From the NCBI RefSeq assembly GCF_051233475.1, contig NZ_JBKFGH010000008.1, forward strand, positions 241,663 through 305,662: DNA of 64,000 nt, read 5' to 3'. Shown here piece by piece: positions 1 to 7,779 of this stretch. Both the position numbers and the translations under genes were made by a program. This DNA is from Bacillus_BU sp051233475 (GTDB lineage: Bacteria > Bacillota > Bacilli > Bacillales > Cytobacillaceae). Position 1 is the stretch's first letter, and every line of letters starts with the position of its first letter. Under the pieces are notes generated by a model. The model was not told where the DNA came from, did not search any database, and saw only the letters and a program-made list of their open reading frames with translations.

Positions 1-349
1 GAATACCAACCATAAACAAAACAGCATAAGAGGCATTCGTGAGTTTGGCCTCCATATTAAAGCCACTTGTATTCATACCGAGCAATGCGACTGCTGCAAC
101 GACGACTAAAATACCAATAAACTTATAATCTTTTCCGGCTTCAGTCGTATATCCCGCGCTTTTAATCGCATCTTTAATTTCGTCTTTACTGCATAATTCA
201 TCTTCATATTCAATTTCAGCGAATTGTCCACTAAAGTTTGCTTTTACTTTATATAAACCAACCAATTTATTTAAAGATCTTTCAACACGTTTTTCGCAAG
301 ATGTACAGGTCATGCCGTACACCGTGATCTTTTCCCTTCTTTTACTCAT
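1..349 (-). CDS. HMA-domain TauE/SafE-like membrane protein (partial, 3' end off the window)
   Basis: Only the N-terminal 116 codons are present. The protein opens with a heavy-metal-associated fold carrying the metal motif GMTCTSC at residues 12-18, and a hydrophobic segment begins near residue 82. HMA domains fused to TauE/SafE-type membrane proteins are a common Firmicute architecture, often beside copper genes, so the likely role is copper handling or delivery at the membrane. The start is the ATG at 349, preceded by AAGG. It has its own promoter at 404-436 of the shared CTNCAT class. The TauE part is inferred, because the body of the gene lies outside the window. Confidence 0.75.
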   Translation of the reverse strand, partial: MSKRREKITVYGMTCTSCEKRVERSLNKLVGLYKVKANFSGQFAEIEYEDELCSKDEIKDAIKSAGYTTEAGKDYKFIGILVVVAAVALLGMNTSGFNMEAKLTNASYAVLFMVGI

Positions 350-403
350 TTCGTTCACTACCTTTTCATGTTGATAAGTTTAGAAATCTATTTCATTACC
401 TAA

Positions 404-436
404 AGTATAGTAAATAGATATGTTGATGATATGAAG
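404..436 (-). promoter_or_regulatory. CTNCAT-class promoter of the HMA/TauE gene
   Basis: On the minus strand: CTTCAT (436-431), 5 nt, CAACAT (425-420), 10 nt, then -10 TATACT (409-404). There is no -35 box; the 11-bp direct repeat sits in its place, as expected for activation by an OmpR/PhoB-type regulator. The same geometry recurs at 6262, 10696, 15770 and 18968. Confidence 0.6.
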
Positions 437-512
437 AAACGAGCAGCTAAAGTGAACAAATAATGAAACATAATAGAGTGTATAACGATTTAAGGATTAT
501 ACCTTCTAACTA

Positions 513-548
513 TAAACCCCTCATAGAAAGAAATCTATGAGGGGTTTA
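513..548 (-). terminator. Intrinsic terminator after the multicopper oxidase
   Basis: A 14-bp perfect stem (AAACCCCTCATAGA and its complement, 6-nt loop) lies 35 nt beyond the oxidase stop codon. Its A/T ends would let it work in either direction. Confidence 0.8.
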
Positions 549-582
549 TGCAAGTTCTTCCATTCTTTTCCACTAATCCAGC

Positions 583-2184
583 CTACTCAGGATTATTAAA
601 TGTATCATTAGGATCCGGAGTATAGTTTGATTTAAAATCAATATATTCTAATTTCTGCATCATTCCCCCAGCGGCATGATGCAGCTCGTGGCAATGCTGA
701 ACCCACTTTCCAGGGTTATCTGCTTTAAAGGCAATCGTATAGCTCTCATCCGGTTTAATTAATAGGGTATCTTTTGACATGATTGCACCCGTTACAGCAT
801 CTCCATTCCTAGCAATCACCTGGAAGAAGTGACCGTGCAGGTGCATTGGGTGATCGACATTACTTTTATTTGTATAAGTAATTTGCACAAGATCATCTTT
901 TGTTAATTTTAGTGTAGGTAGTTCATCAAAGGTGTTACCATTTAAAGTATATTTTAATGAACCATCTTTTATTTTTATCCCTAAGTCAATCTCGTAAATT
1001 TCATCGTAATCCTGTTGTAAAATAAAACTACTTTCAGATGGTGTACCGTAATTGGCAAAATCAACAAGTTCAAGCTCCGAAGGCTCCTCGGCAATAGAAA
1101 TCTGACGATTACCATTTACGTATACTGGAATCTTGATTTGATTATTGAATTTATTATTATCGTGAAAATCAATATAAAAACTGTTATTTTGAGCTACTGT
1201 AAACTCAATATCATATCTTTCGCCCGGGGAAATCGTGACTAGCTTGTCCTTAACCAATTGGGCACCGTTAATATCTTGCCCATCCGTACTGACAATTTTT
1301 ATATCGACACCAGGAATATGTACAGTGTGGGACCGGTAACCTGCATTAATAAATCGAAGTCTTACCACATCACCCTGATTAACATTTAGAGGAGTAATCA
1401 GTTCACCAGACTTCCCATTTACTGTAAAGATATTGTACATGTTTCGCATGCCCTCTTCTTCAGCTTTGCTTGCTTCCTCTGCTGATTTAAAAGTCTCTTT
1501 GGAATCTCCCATGCCCGGCATGCCTTCCATTGATTCCATGTCTTCGTTGCTTTCCGTCCACTCATCTAATATAAGAGCAAAGTCCTTATCAGGCTTTTTG
1601 CCCGTTTTCGGTTCAACGATTAATGCACCGTACAAACCCTTATCTACTTGGGTAGAACCCTCTTGATGCGAATGGTACCAATATGTACCCGGTACATCTG
1701 CGGAAAATTTATAAGTAAAGCTTTCCCCAGGCTTAATCGCATCCTGATTAATTCCGGGAACACCATCCATTGCCGTATTAAGCGGGTAACCATGCCAATG
1801 AATCGTTACAGGGTCGGGCAATATATTTTTCAAAGTAACTTCGACAAAATCGCCTTCTGTTACTCTTATTTCCTCTCCAGGAACTTTCCCATTATATCCC
1901 CAAATAGGTTTGAATTCGCCTTTCCTTATTTCAAGGGTGCCTTCTAATGCAATTAGGTTGAATTTTTTAATAGGCTGACCGGGTTTTGGACTGACAATAT
2001 TTTCAGCATAGCTGTGTGTGCTTAGTACATTAGAATTTTGTTTATTGTCATCCATACTAGTCATGTTATCCATATTCTTTTTTGAATGATTATTAACATA
2101 AACAACAATCGACAAGCTTGTTACGATCAAGGCAAGCACGGATAAAATCGTAATTGTTTTTTTACTCAATGAATTCACATCCAT
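583..2184 (-). CDS. Multicopper oxidase (laccase/CopA type), membrane-anchored
   Basis: A 533-residue three-cupredoxin oxidase. All four copper-binding blocks are present: HWHG (129-132), WYHSH (169-173), HPMHLHGHFF near 445 and HCHELHHAAGGMM near 500, so the type 1 and trinuclear sites look intact. An uncleaved N-terminal segment (about 10-30) places it outside the membrane. Met-rich stretches (MDNMTSM near 38-44, MESMEGMPGMG near 217) suit Cu(I) binding, and Cu(I) oxidation is a likely role. The ATG at 2184 has no clear SD. An in-frame TTG at 2169 lies 6 nt after GGATGTG and is a plausible true start. The gene directly follows a Met-rich protein gene, with a perfect hairpin between them. 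Confidence 0.93.
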   Translation of the reverse strand: MDVNSLSKKTITILSVLALIVTSLSIVVYVNNHSKKNMDNMTSMDDNKQNSNVLSTHSYAENIVSPKPGQPIKKFNLIALEGTLEIRKGEFKPIWGYNGKVPGEEIRVTEGDFVEVTLKNILPDPVTIHWHGYPLNTAMDGVPGINQDAIKPGESFTYKFSADVPGTYWYHSHQEGSTQVDKGLYGALIVEPKTGKKPDKDFALILDEWTESNEDMESMEGMPGMGDSKETFKSAEEASKAEEEGMRNMYNIFTVNGKSGELITPLNVNQGDVVRLRFINAGYRSHTVHIPGVDIKIVSTDGQDINGAQLVKDKLVTISPGERYDIEFTVAQNNSFYIDFHDNNKFNNQIKIPVYVNGNRQISIAEEPSELELVDFANYGTPSESSFILQQDYDEIYEIDLGIKIKDGSLKYTLNGNTFDELPTLKLTKDDLVQITYTNKSNVDHPMHLHGHFFQVIARNGDAVTGAIMSKDTLLIKPDESYTIAFKADNPGKWVQHCHELHHAAGGMMQKLEYIDFKSNYTPDPNDTFNNPE

Positions 2185-2200
2185 TTATTTATTCATTTTA

Positions 2201-2230
2201 AAAAAAGTAAACCCGAGGGTTTACTTTTTT
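2201..2230 (-). terminator. Hairpin between the Met-rich gene and the oxidase
   Basis: AAAGTAAACCC and its exact complement around GAG, followed by a T-run on the minus strand. It lies only 17 nt before the oxidase ATG, leaving no room for a separate oxidase promoter, so it may be a read-through terminator or attenuator inside an operon. Confidence 0.7.
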
Positions 2231-2244
2231 AATTTAATCAAGCT

Positions 2245-2616
2245 TTACATCATGCTCATTCCGCCGCCACTGCTGCCACCACTCATGCTGCCACTGTTGG
2301 AATTTTGCATTTGCATTTGTTGTTGCATTTGGTTTAACTGCATTTGCATTTGATTTAATTGAGTTTGAATGTCGCTTGATTGTCCGCTCATACCGTTCAT
2401 GCTGCTCGTCCCGCTCATGTTGCCCATGCTATTCATATTCATACCGCTCATCGGAGTTGTCGTAGTACTTTGCATATTCATTCCATTCATATTTCCTTGC
2501 ATGTTCATTTGGTTTTGCATATTCATATTATTAGTAGAAATGAAGCTTAAGATGAGAAAACTGATAATCAAACCTCCAAGTGAAAATGCACCTAATTTTA
2601 GCCATCCGTTAGTCAT
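2245..2616 (-). CDS. Methionine-rich single-span membrane protein, paralogue 1
   Basis: A 123-residue protein with a short cytoplasmic start (MTNGWLKL), one membrane span (about 9-27) and an outward tail made almost entirely of Met, Asn, Gln, Ser and Gly with repeated NMQ, NGMNMQ and QMQ units, ending SGGGMSMM. The N-terminus matches two other genes here (6404-6733 and 10855-11193). Met-rich extracytoplasmic tails commonly bind Cu(I) or Ag(I), and the adjacent multicopper oxidase supports a copper role, which is inference. The start is the ATG at 2616 after TTGGAGG. I do not recognise a named family. Confidence 0.8.
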   Translation of the reverse strand: MTNGWLKLGAFSLGGLIISFLILSFISTNNMNMQNQMNMQGNMNGMNMQSTTTTPMSGMNMNSMGNMSGTSSMNGMSGQSSDIQTQLNQMQMQLNQMQQQMQMQNSNSGSMSGGSSGGGMSMM

Positions 2617-3015
2617 GTCGATTCCTCCAAATTATTTATGATTTTGATTTTATAAAAAATATTGTTGATTTTGTGATTGTACGAATTATGGCGTTAACCT
2701 TTCTACTGATTGGCAGATTAGCGGACACCAGTTCCGTTATTTGGGCCAAAAGGGGATGATTTAACAGCTTAACGGACACTGGTTCCGTTATTTACAGAAA
2801 AAAGCGCGATTTCCATACGATTTTGGGTAAATAGCGGAATGTATGTCCGCTAAAGTCCTAAAATAGGTGTTTAAGAGTCAAATAGCGGATTCCATGTCCG
2901 CTAAAGTCACAACACGGGAATAACCGAGCGATTTTCTCTGCGAATCATCATGTTTTGCCAAATCAACTTGCATACAATTAAAAGAATTTGCTTTTCCTCA
3001 CGTTATCGAAACTAC
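2617..3015. repeat. Gene-free stretch with four TAGCGGA/TCCGCTA palindromic repeats
   Basis: Four imperfect palindromes occur at about 2718-2742, 2769-2793, 2829-2854 and 2880-2906. The first two read TTA[G/A]CGGACA..TTCCGTTATTT; the last two are in the opposite orientation (AATAGCGGA..GTCCGCTAAAG). No ORF with an SD is visible. The promoter of the 2616 gene should lie at its left edge. Confidence 0.65.
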
Positions 3016-3171
3016 TTAAATGCCTTTACTGGGGCTTTTTTTCACCCCCTTAGGTTCCGCAGGTTCAAAGATTGATTTAATGACAGCCCATCCGCCTAAA
3101 CCAAACCCTAAAAATAGGAGAACCAATAATAGAAACATATAAAGCTGTCCTAATGCACCTAATATACCCAT
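3016..3171 (-). CDS. Small membrane protein, 51 aa
   Basis: The short ORF starts at the ATG at 3171, 5 nt after a strong SD (AGGTGAGG) that overlaps the stop region of the upstream gene, so translational coupling is likely. It has one membrane span (about 8-31, rich in Leu/Gly) and a basic, Pro-rich cytoplasmic tail. It is the last gene of the operon that begins at 6191. Function unknown. Confidence 0.7.
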   Translation of the reverse strand: MGILGALGQLYMFLLLVLLFLGFGLGGWAVIKSIFEPAEPKGVKKSPSKGI

Positions 3172-3181
3172 TTTTCCTCAC

Positions 3182-3526
3182 CTATTTTATCCAGATTATT
3201 GCCAGTATGATTGACCCGCCAATGATGAGTGGGAGTAATAGAAAAATAGTCCCTGTGGTCAGAACACCTATGTTGTATACTGGCGAATTTTCATGATGAC
3301 CTGCCATTCCATTCATTTGCTGCTGTTGGTCTACAGGATTGGAGAGTAGACTATAAATCGTTGTGTCGGAAGCATGCATTCCCTTCATCATGCTTCCCAT
3401 ACTGCTACCCATCATCGCTGTTTGTGACTTAAACGGTGAACTCCACAAAAGTAGTAATATCGTCGCAGTCATCCCAATATAGATGACGGCCAATCGCCAA
3501 AAATTTAACTTCTTCTTATCGAACAC
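3182..3526 (-). CDS. Two-span membrane protein with Met/His-rich external loop
   Basis: The chosen start is the GTG at 3526, 6 nt after AGGAGTGG; a longer reading to 3559 would overlap the upstream gene more and lacks an SD. The 114-residue protein has spans near its start and end, flanking an external loop with MMGSSMGSMMKGMH and MNGMAGHH clusters, candidate Cu(I) ligands. It overlaps the upstream gene by 11 nt. It belongs to the 6191-3016 operon. No family recognised. Confidence 0.7.
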   Translation of the reverse strand: MFDKKKLNFWRLAVIYIGMTATILLLLWSSPFKSQTAMMGSSMGSMMKGMHASDTTIYSLLSNPVDQQQQMNGMAGHHENSPVYNIGVLTTGTIFLLLPLIIGGSIILAIIWIK

Positions 3527-3830
3527 TCTTACCACTCCTCCGCAAAAACCTGATCGCAAAGCCTGCTGCGATGCTGAATGCTAACGTAGGAACTACCATA
3601 GAGTAAGAGGTTGCCAGAATCCTGACGATTGTACGATTATGTCCTACCCCCATCGTGATTCCCATTATCGAGTTGTGCATGGCACTCATCATTCCGGACA
3701 TGAATTTCATTCCATCGATTTGTGAAGGTCCCGGTTTAAAAATGGAGATGATTACGCCACTTGCCAGGAAAAGGAAGAAGGTTGTCAGAAACCAAACAAA
3801 GACTTTAAACCATGGCTTTTGTTGTATCAT
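3516..3830 (-). CDS. Small multi-span membrane protein, 104 aa
   Basis: Starts MIQQKPWFKVF. About two or three hydrophobic segments (8-30, 45-60, 70-92) with a Met-rich stretch (MKFMSGMMSAMHNSIMG) between them. It lies 11 nt after the cytochrome b gene and overlaps the next gene by 11 nt. It is part of the 6191-3016 operon, where every member carries Met-rich external loops or is a membrane redox or zinc-ribbon protein. Function unknown. Confidence 0.7.
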   Translation of the reverse strand: MIQQKPWFKVFVWFLTTFFLFLASGVIISIFKPGPSQIDGMKFMSGMMSAMHNSIMGITMGVGHNRTIVRILATSYSMVVPTLAFSIAAGFAIRFLRRSGKSVR

Positions 3831-3841
3831 GTTCTTCCCTC

Positions 3842-4318
3842 CTACCTGCCAACTTTCATATCACGAGCCTTTTTAGGCCATAATAGGATGTGACATTTCT
3901 TGTATATATGCCAGATGACGCTTGCCAGAACAACATAGGATAGGTACTCATGGACCAAGAGCGGAAAGCTGGTAAAGGACATCCGAAACTCCATACAGAA
4001 CCAGATTAATGCACCAGTTATGATAAAGATTAATGAGGTAATAAAGATAAACAACTGGTATCCATTTTTCCCTATGATAAGCCAAGCTGATTTTTTCTCA
4101 TCATTCTTAATCCCTCTTATGACTTCATAGATAACCGAGATAAGAGTAAGGATGACAAAGATGGCTGCGGATACACGGTGTACATAATCTGCAGAGGCTA
4201 TATTAAAATTTAATAGCCAGCCATAGTTTGCTCCAGTCATCGCGAAGCCACTAATCGCAAGCAAGGCCCATACAATTGCATAAAGCCAATGCATCACTAG
4301 ATCAAATTTGATTCTCAT
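3842..4318 (-). CDS. Cytochrome b561-like di-heme membrane protein
   Basis: A 158-residue four-span protein with histidines placed as in the b-type cytochrome subunits of formate dehydrogenase and Ni-Fe hydrogenase: H10 in span 1, H47 in span 2, H123 and H137 in the last span. It probably moves electrons between the quinone pool and a partner across the membrane; the partner may be one of its Met-rich operon neighbours. Its ATG follows the previous stop by 1 nt with only a weak SD, so translation is likely coupled. No dehydrogenase subunit lies nearby, which is unusual. Confidence 0.75.
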   Translation of the reverse strand: MRIKFDLVMHWLYAIVWALLAISGFAMTGANYGWLLNFNIASADYVHRVSAAIFVILTLISVIYEVIRGIKNDEKKSAWLIIGKNGYQLFIFITSLIFIITGALIWFCMEFRMSFTSFPLLVHEYLSYVVLASVIWHIYKKCHILLWPKKARDMKVGR

Positions 4319-4319
4319 A

Positions 4320-5018
4320 TTAGTTCGTTCCGTTTTCTTCAGCGATCATTTCTACAACTTCATGTTTGTTAATATCCGTTCCACAGCTCGGACAACATTT
4401 CCAGCTTGCTTTTAGTTCTGTGCCGCATGAAGAGCAGGATTCTTTAGCTGACAGAATCGATAGTTTAATATCGTTAAAGTAACGGTCCTTGAAATACATG
4501 ACTAGACCAGTTCCTAAGCCAATCAATGAAATGGCAGCTACCAATTTTAATAAAATAGAGAGGAGCCCAGCTAATCCAAATCCATATTGATTACTTGCCA
4601 TACTTGATGTCCCGTGAGCCATTTCAGTCCCACCAGCTGCTGGTGATAACAAATTCATGACAAGAAGCAGGATTAGAATTCCGCCAATTCCAACTAAGAC
4701 GGACAACACTGGTTTATTTTTTATAGCATCCATGCCCTTAATTGGCTCACCTCCAACGACATGTTTTCTTACAAACTTAATTGCCGCGATGATGACCGCT
4801 ACAAGCAGGACAATGATTAAAATTTTAGACAGAAGGACAATGATTTGGCTTAATCCTGTCGCTGCACTATAACCTGCAGTGGCTGTATCATGTGCATGCT
4901 CCGTCCCTGATGTTCCTCCGCCAAACATAATGCTGAAAGCAAAGGAAAAGGCAAAGAGTCCGATGATTAAAATAGTAATAGTTTTTAAAATAGGATCATT
5001 CTTGATGAGGTTCCACAT
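4320..5018 (-). CDS. Multi-span membrane protein with C-terminal zinc ribbon
   Basis: A 232-residue protein with about four spans (12-30, 55-80, 103-122, 150-170) and a cytoplasmic tail with two CxxC pairs (CSSCGTEL and CCPSCGT, about 195-215) that should hold one zinc. The opening (NDPILKTITILIIGL) resembles that of the smaller zinc-ribbon proteins at 7034 and 11228, so all may share an ancestor. A His/Thr-rich loop (GTEHAHDTA) faces outside. It has a good SD (AAGGAG) and is the second gene of the 6191 operon. Confidence 0.75.
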   Translation of the reverse strand: MWNLIKNDPILKTITILIIGLFAFSFAFSIMFGGGTSGTEHAHDTATAGYSAATGLSQIIVLLSKILIIVLLVAVIIAAIKFVRKHVVGGEPIKGMDAIKNKPVLSVLVGIGGILILLLVMNLLSPAAGGTEMAHGTSSMASNQYGFGLAGLLSILLKLVAAISLIGLGTGLVMYFKDRYFNDIKLSILSAKESCSSCGTELKASWKCCPSCGTDINKHEVVEMIAEENGTN

Positions 5019-5054
5019 ATTTACTCTCCTTTTTAAGTTGTGGACTAAATTACT

Positions 5055-6191
5055 TTATGAATTTTTCGGTGCTTTCAATAATCTGCTAACATACCCAAAC
5101 ATAGAGATTACAAAAATGAATATAAAGACAATTACCAGTACATTAAATACGGTTGTCATATTGATGTTACTTAAGAAACTTCCACCCATATCCATATCCA
5201 TGTCCACGCTGGTCATCGTTGGTGAATTTTGGGCAAGATTACTAAATTGAATCGACTGCTGTGAAAAATTATCATTGATTTTATTTAAATCCACTACAGC
5301 TATGGCCAGCTTATTAATGCTGTCATGTAGTTGACCCATTTTCTCTTTGTTATACACAAGCCCGTCTTTAGAAACGTACGGATTGATATTAACTAATGAA
5401 CCCGCTTCGTTAATGTACGTTAATGCTTCAGTTAACTTATTTTTGTTCTGTACTGTCGTTAAAAACTGATTGTTGTAATATTGGGAAGGATTCGTAACAC
5501 TTGCGCTTGCCATTTCTAGTTGACCAGATAAATTACTCTTAAGCTGTTCTAACAGTTGCATACCAATTGCTACTTTGTAGTAGCCTGTATGAAGCTGTTC
5601 CATTTTAGCCGCATCATAGGTTGTCCCCATATTTTCCATTGCAGTTGCCATCGTGCCGTTTTGCGGATAAACATTTACAACCGTATTGCCTTGTGCATCT
5701 GTTGTAGTGTTTGATTGATTTTGCGATTGTTGATGGTTCGCATTAGGATCCGTATTAGTAGTTTCTTCTTCGCTAACTTCTTGACCTAATAGACTTAAAG
5801 AATCCTTTAACGTAACCATAGCTTTTGCAAGGTCATCTTGATTTTGTAGGACTGCAGTAAGTACTGGTGTTGAATATTGAGTATTTGTCCCGGATGTGGT
5901 ATCTTCCATCGTCATATTTTCTTTGGAAGAACTTTGTCCCATATCCATGCTATCCTTTGATGAATTATCTTCCATGTTCATTTTCTGTTCGGAAGTATCC
6001 GCTTTATTAGTGGTTTTATCTTTGGACTGATCGCTGGTAGATTGATCGGAGTTCATATCCGAACCACTCATATTCATGCTTCCCATCGAACCAGATAGCA
6101 AATTATAGGCAAGGAAACCGGACCCGCTTATAATGATCAGCACGAGAAAGACCGCTAAAATTTTACCGAAAACACTATTCTTTGATGCCAT
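5055..6191 (-). CDS. Membrane-anchored Met/Asp/Ser-rich extracytoplasmic protein
   Basis: A 378-residue protein with an N-terminal span (10-30), then about 100 residues of low-complexity Met/Ser/Asp/Lys with MNMSGSDMNS, MNMEDNSS and MDMGQSS clusters, then a mainly helical domain (120-320), a second Met patch (MDMDMGG) and a C-terminal span (345-368). The layout suggests an external metal-binding, perhaps copper-sequestering, protein held at both ends. It leads an operon of six genes down to 3016, driven by the promoter at 6262-6295. SD AGGAGG. No family recognised. Confidence 0.75.
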   Translation of the reverse strand: MASKNSVFGKILAVFLVLIIISGSGFLAYNLLSGSMGSMNMSGSDMNSDQSTSDQSKDKTTNKADTSEQKMNMEDNSSKDSMDMGQSSSKENMTMEDTTSGTNTQYSTPVLTAVLQNQDDLAKAMVTLKDSLSLLGQEVSEEETTNTDPNANHQQSQNQSNTTTDAQGNTVVNVYPQNGTMATAMENMGTTYDAAKMEQLHTGYYKVAIGMQLLEQLKSNLSGQLEMASASVTNPSQYYNNQFLTTVQNKNKLTEALTYINEAGSLVNINPYVSKDGLVYNKEKMGQLHDSINKLAIAVVDLNKINDNFSQQSIQFSNLAQNSPTMTSVDMDMDMGGSFLSNINMTTVFNVLVIVFIFIFVISMFGYVSRLLKAPKNS

Positions 6192-6261
6192 TTTTTAACC
6201 TCCTAAAATATTTCCTAAGATAAAATACTTTCAAAGTTTTTTATCTTTATTATCTAGCTGT

Positions 6262-6295
6262 AGTATAGAAATTTTATATGTAGATGAGATGTAGA
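6262..6295 (-). promoter_or_regulatory. CTNCAT-class promoter of the six-gene membrane operon
   Basis: Minus strand: TCTACAT (6295-6289), CTCA, TCTACAT (6284-6278), 10 nt, -10 TATACT (6267-6262). An exact 11-bp direct repeat replaces the -35 box. It is nearly identical to the promoter of the sensor kinase at 10696-10729. Confidence 0.7.
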
Positions 6296-6361
6296 AAGGG
6301 CGTAATTATTGCAAAAAATTTTATATGTGAATAATATTTGTCCAGTTTGCATACAAAAAAA

Positions 6362-6385
6362 AACCCAGAGCACCGACTCTGGGTT
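6362..6385 (-). terminator. Terminator after Met-rich paralogue 2
   Basis: AACCCAGAG stem with a CACCGA loop, followed on the minus strand by a run of nine T. It ends the 7450-6404 operon. Confidence 0.85.
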
Positions 6386-6403
6386 CACATTATTGAATGA
6401 GGA

Positions 6404-6733
6404 TTACATCCCCATCATCATGCCGCCTTGCATCTTCATATTGTCCATCATCATGCCGCCACCTTGCATGTTCATGTTGCCGCCTTGCATATTCATCATG
6501 TCCATATCATCCATCATCATGCCGCCGCCCTGCATGTTCATGTTGCCTTGCATATTCATACCTTGCGTGCCCATATTCATGCCCTGCACTGTGCCACCCT
6601 GCATATTCATTCCATTCATATTATTGTAATATTGATATTGATTAAACTGCGTAATTCCCCAAAGAATGAAGAAGCTTAACACAATACCTGCTAAAGATAC
6701 ACCTGCTAATTTGAACCATGGATTTGTTGTCAT
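6404..6733 (-). CDS. Methionine-rich single-span membrane protein, paralogue 2
   Basis: 109 residues: MTTNPWFKLAGVSLAG leads one span (about 8-27), then a Tyr/Gln linker (QYQYYNN) and a tail of MNMQGG and GGMMMD repeats with close to half Met in places. It is clearly homologous to 10855-11193 and, at the N-terminus, to 2245-2616. The tail could bind several Cu(I) ions by thioether ligands (inference). SD GGAGGG before the ATG at 6733. It is the last gene of the operon from the sigma-54 promoter at 7492, after 7034 and 6753. Confidence 0.82.
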   Translation of the reverse strand: MTTNPWFKLAGVSLAGIVLSFFILWGITQFNQYQYYNNMNGMNMQGGTVQGMNMGTQGMNMQGNMNMQGGGMMMDDMDMMNMQGGNMNMQGGGMMMDNMKMQGGMMMGM

Positions 6734-6752
6734 TTTTTAAACCCTCCAATAA

Positions 6753-6962
6753 TTAAAATTCATTTTCTACTTGTTTTTCTTCTGTTTTATGTCCTTTAAA
6801 TGGAGCCTTAAACGCCGCAATGTCTTCTGGAGTGAATACATAGTTTTTTGCTGTTACGATTAACCCTCCAACTAAGCCAACAATAAACACTACAAAAAAG
6901 AATTTAATTAAAAATGTTAAAAGCAAGCTTACAGAAACTCCTAATCCAAAACCCGTTACCAT
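6753..6962 (-). CDS. Small membrane protein related to the zinc-ribbon family but lacking the ribbon
   Basis: 69 residues with one or two hydrophobic stretches (7-42), then KNYVFTPEDIAAFKAPFKGHK. The same KNYLFTPEDIATIK segment follows the last span of the zinc-ribbon protein at 7034, so this looks like a shortened paralogue without the CxxC pairs. SD AAGGAGG, ATG at 6962. It lies between 7034 and 6404 in one operon. Confidence 0.75.
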   Translation of the reverse strand: MVTGFGLGVSVSLLLTFLIKFFFVVFIVGLVGGLIVTAKNYVFTPEDIAAFKAPFKGHKTEEKQVENEF

Positions 6963-7033
6963 AATGAATGTACCTCCTTCTCATCATTTTCGATCTATTG
7001 GTTATGGCCGATTTGACTATCACCCATCCAATA

Positions 7034-7450
7034 TTAATGTTTATCTGGATTCACTACTTCTTTCCCACAATTTGGGCACACTTTCCAGTCGGGCTTCAAT
7101 TCTTTTCCACAAGCATCGCAAGAATTCGTTACTTGATTTATTTTTCCAGAAAAAGAACCCTTGATGGTTGCAATATCTTCAGGCGTAAATAAGTAATTTT
7201 TCACAATCATTACCAACCCGACTATTAGTGCAATAATAAAAATGATGAACAGTAGTTGTGAAATGGAAGAACCAAAACTATTCATTCCATAATTGTACAT
7301 GTAACCATGCTCAGACCCGTTTCTAACTGGCATGTTATATCGAATCGTCATTCCATACCCTGTTGGGAAAAATAAAGCTTTGACAAGCCAAAAAGCAATC
7401 AAGCCTAAAACGGAGTAGGCTAAAATTCTTAATCCAGTTTCATTTTTCAA
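7034..7450 (-). CDS. Two-span membrane protein with C-terminal zinc ribbon
   Basis: The likely start is the TTG at 7450, 6 nt after AGGAGGTG; the GTG inside that SD is too close to use. Two spans (about 10-25 and 70-92) surround an external Tyr/Gly/Met loop (FFPTGYGMTIRYNMP). A zinc ribbon with CDACGKEL and CPNCGKE ends the protein. Paralogue of 11228-11740. It is first in the operon driven by the sigma-54 promoter at 7492-7509. A membrane sensor or scaffold role is possible; no named family is recognised. Confidence 0.78.
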   Translation of the reverse strand: MKNETGLRILAYSVLGLIAFWLVKALFFPTGYGMTIRYNMPVRNGSEHGYMYNYGMNSFGSSISQLLFIIFIIALIVGLVMIVKNYLFTPEDIATIKGSFSGKINQVTNSCDACGKELKPDWKVCPNCGKEVVNPDKH

Positions 7451-7491
7451 TCCATTCACCTCCTAATTAAATTTCGTTACACTAACTTATA

Positions 7492-7509
7492 ATGCAAATT
7501 CCGTGCCAA
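7492..7509 (-). promoter_or_regulatory. Sigma-54 (-24/-12) promoter
   Basis: Minus strand TGGCACGGAATTTGCAT matches TGGCACG-N4-TTGCA exactly, with GG and GC 12 nt apart. It is about 40 nt before the 7450 start. The adjacent NtrC-type regulator at 7822 is the natural activator. Confidence 0.88.
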
Positions 7510-7524
7510 GATGTTTTTATAAGA

Positions 7525-7710
7525 AGGCTCTGTTATATTTGGCTGTTGATTTCCGCTGCAGGTACTCCCTTTCCGCAGGGGAGTCCGGGAGCCTCCTCGG
7601 CGCCATAGCGCCTGTGGGGTCTCCCGTGACACCTTCTCCCGCAGGAGTCTCGCACCTTCCGCTCCAATCAACAGCTTGCTCAAAATCAACATTGATATTT
7701 AACAAAGCCT
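7525..7710. mobile_element. MITE-like element, copy A (186 bp)
   Basis: Bounded by imperfect terminal inverted repeats (AGGCTCTGTTA and TAACAAAGCCT). The GC-rich core closely matches copies at 20396-20580 and 63768-63901, and no transposase is encoded. It sits between the sigma-54 promoter at 7492 and the candidate enhancer at 7780. Short ORFs read through it are artefacts of the repeat. Confidence 0.75.
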
Positions 7711-7715
7711 AAAAG

Positions 7716-7750
7716 AAAAAGGAGGAGATTCATTCAAATCTCCTCCTTTT
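7716..7750 (-). terminator. Terminator after the sigma-54 regulator
   Basis: Perfect stem AAAAGGAGGAGAT with its complement around an 8-nt loop, then T residues on the minus strand. Confidence 0.8.
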
Positions 7751-7779
7751 GTTTATCTTATTGAACTTTTATTTGTGGA

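Noticed and set aside
7477..7712. Three overlapping frames at 7477-7712
   Set aside because: All lie within MITE copy A and occur on both strands, as expected for a structured GC-rich repeat.
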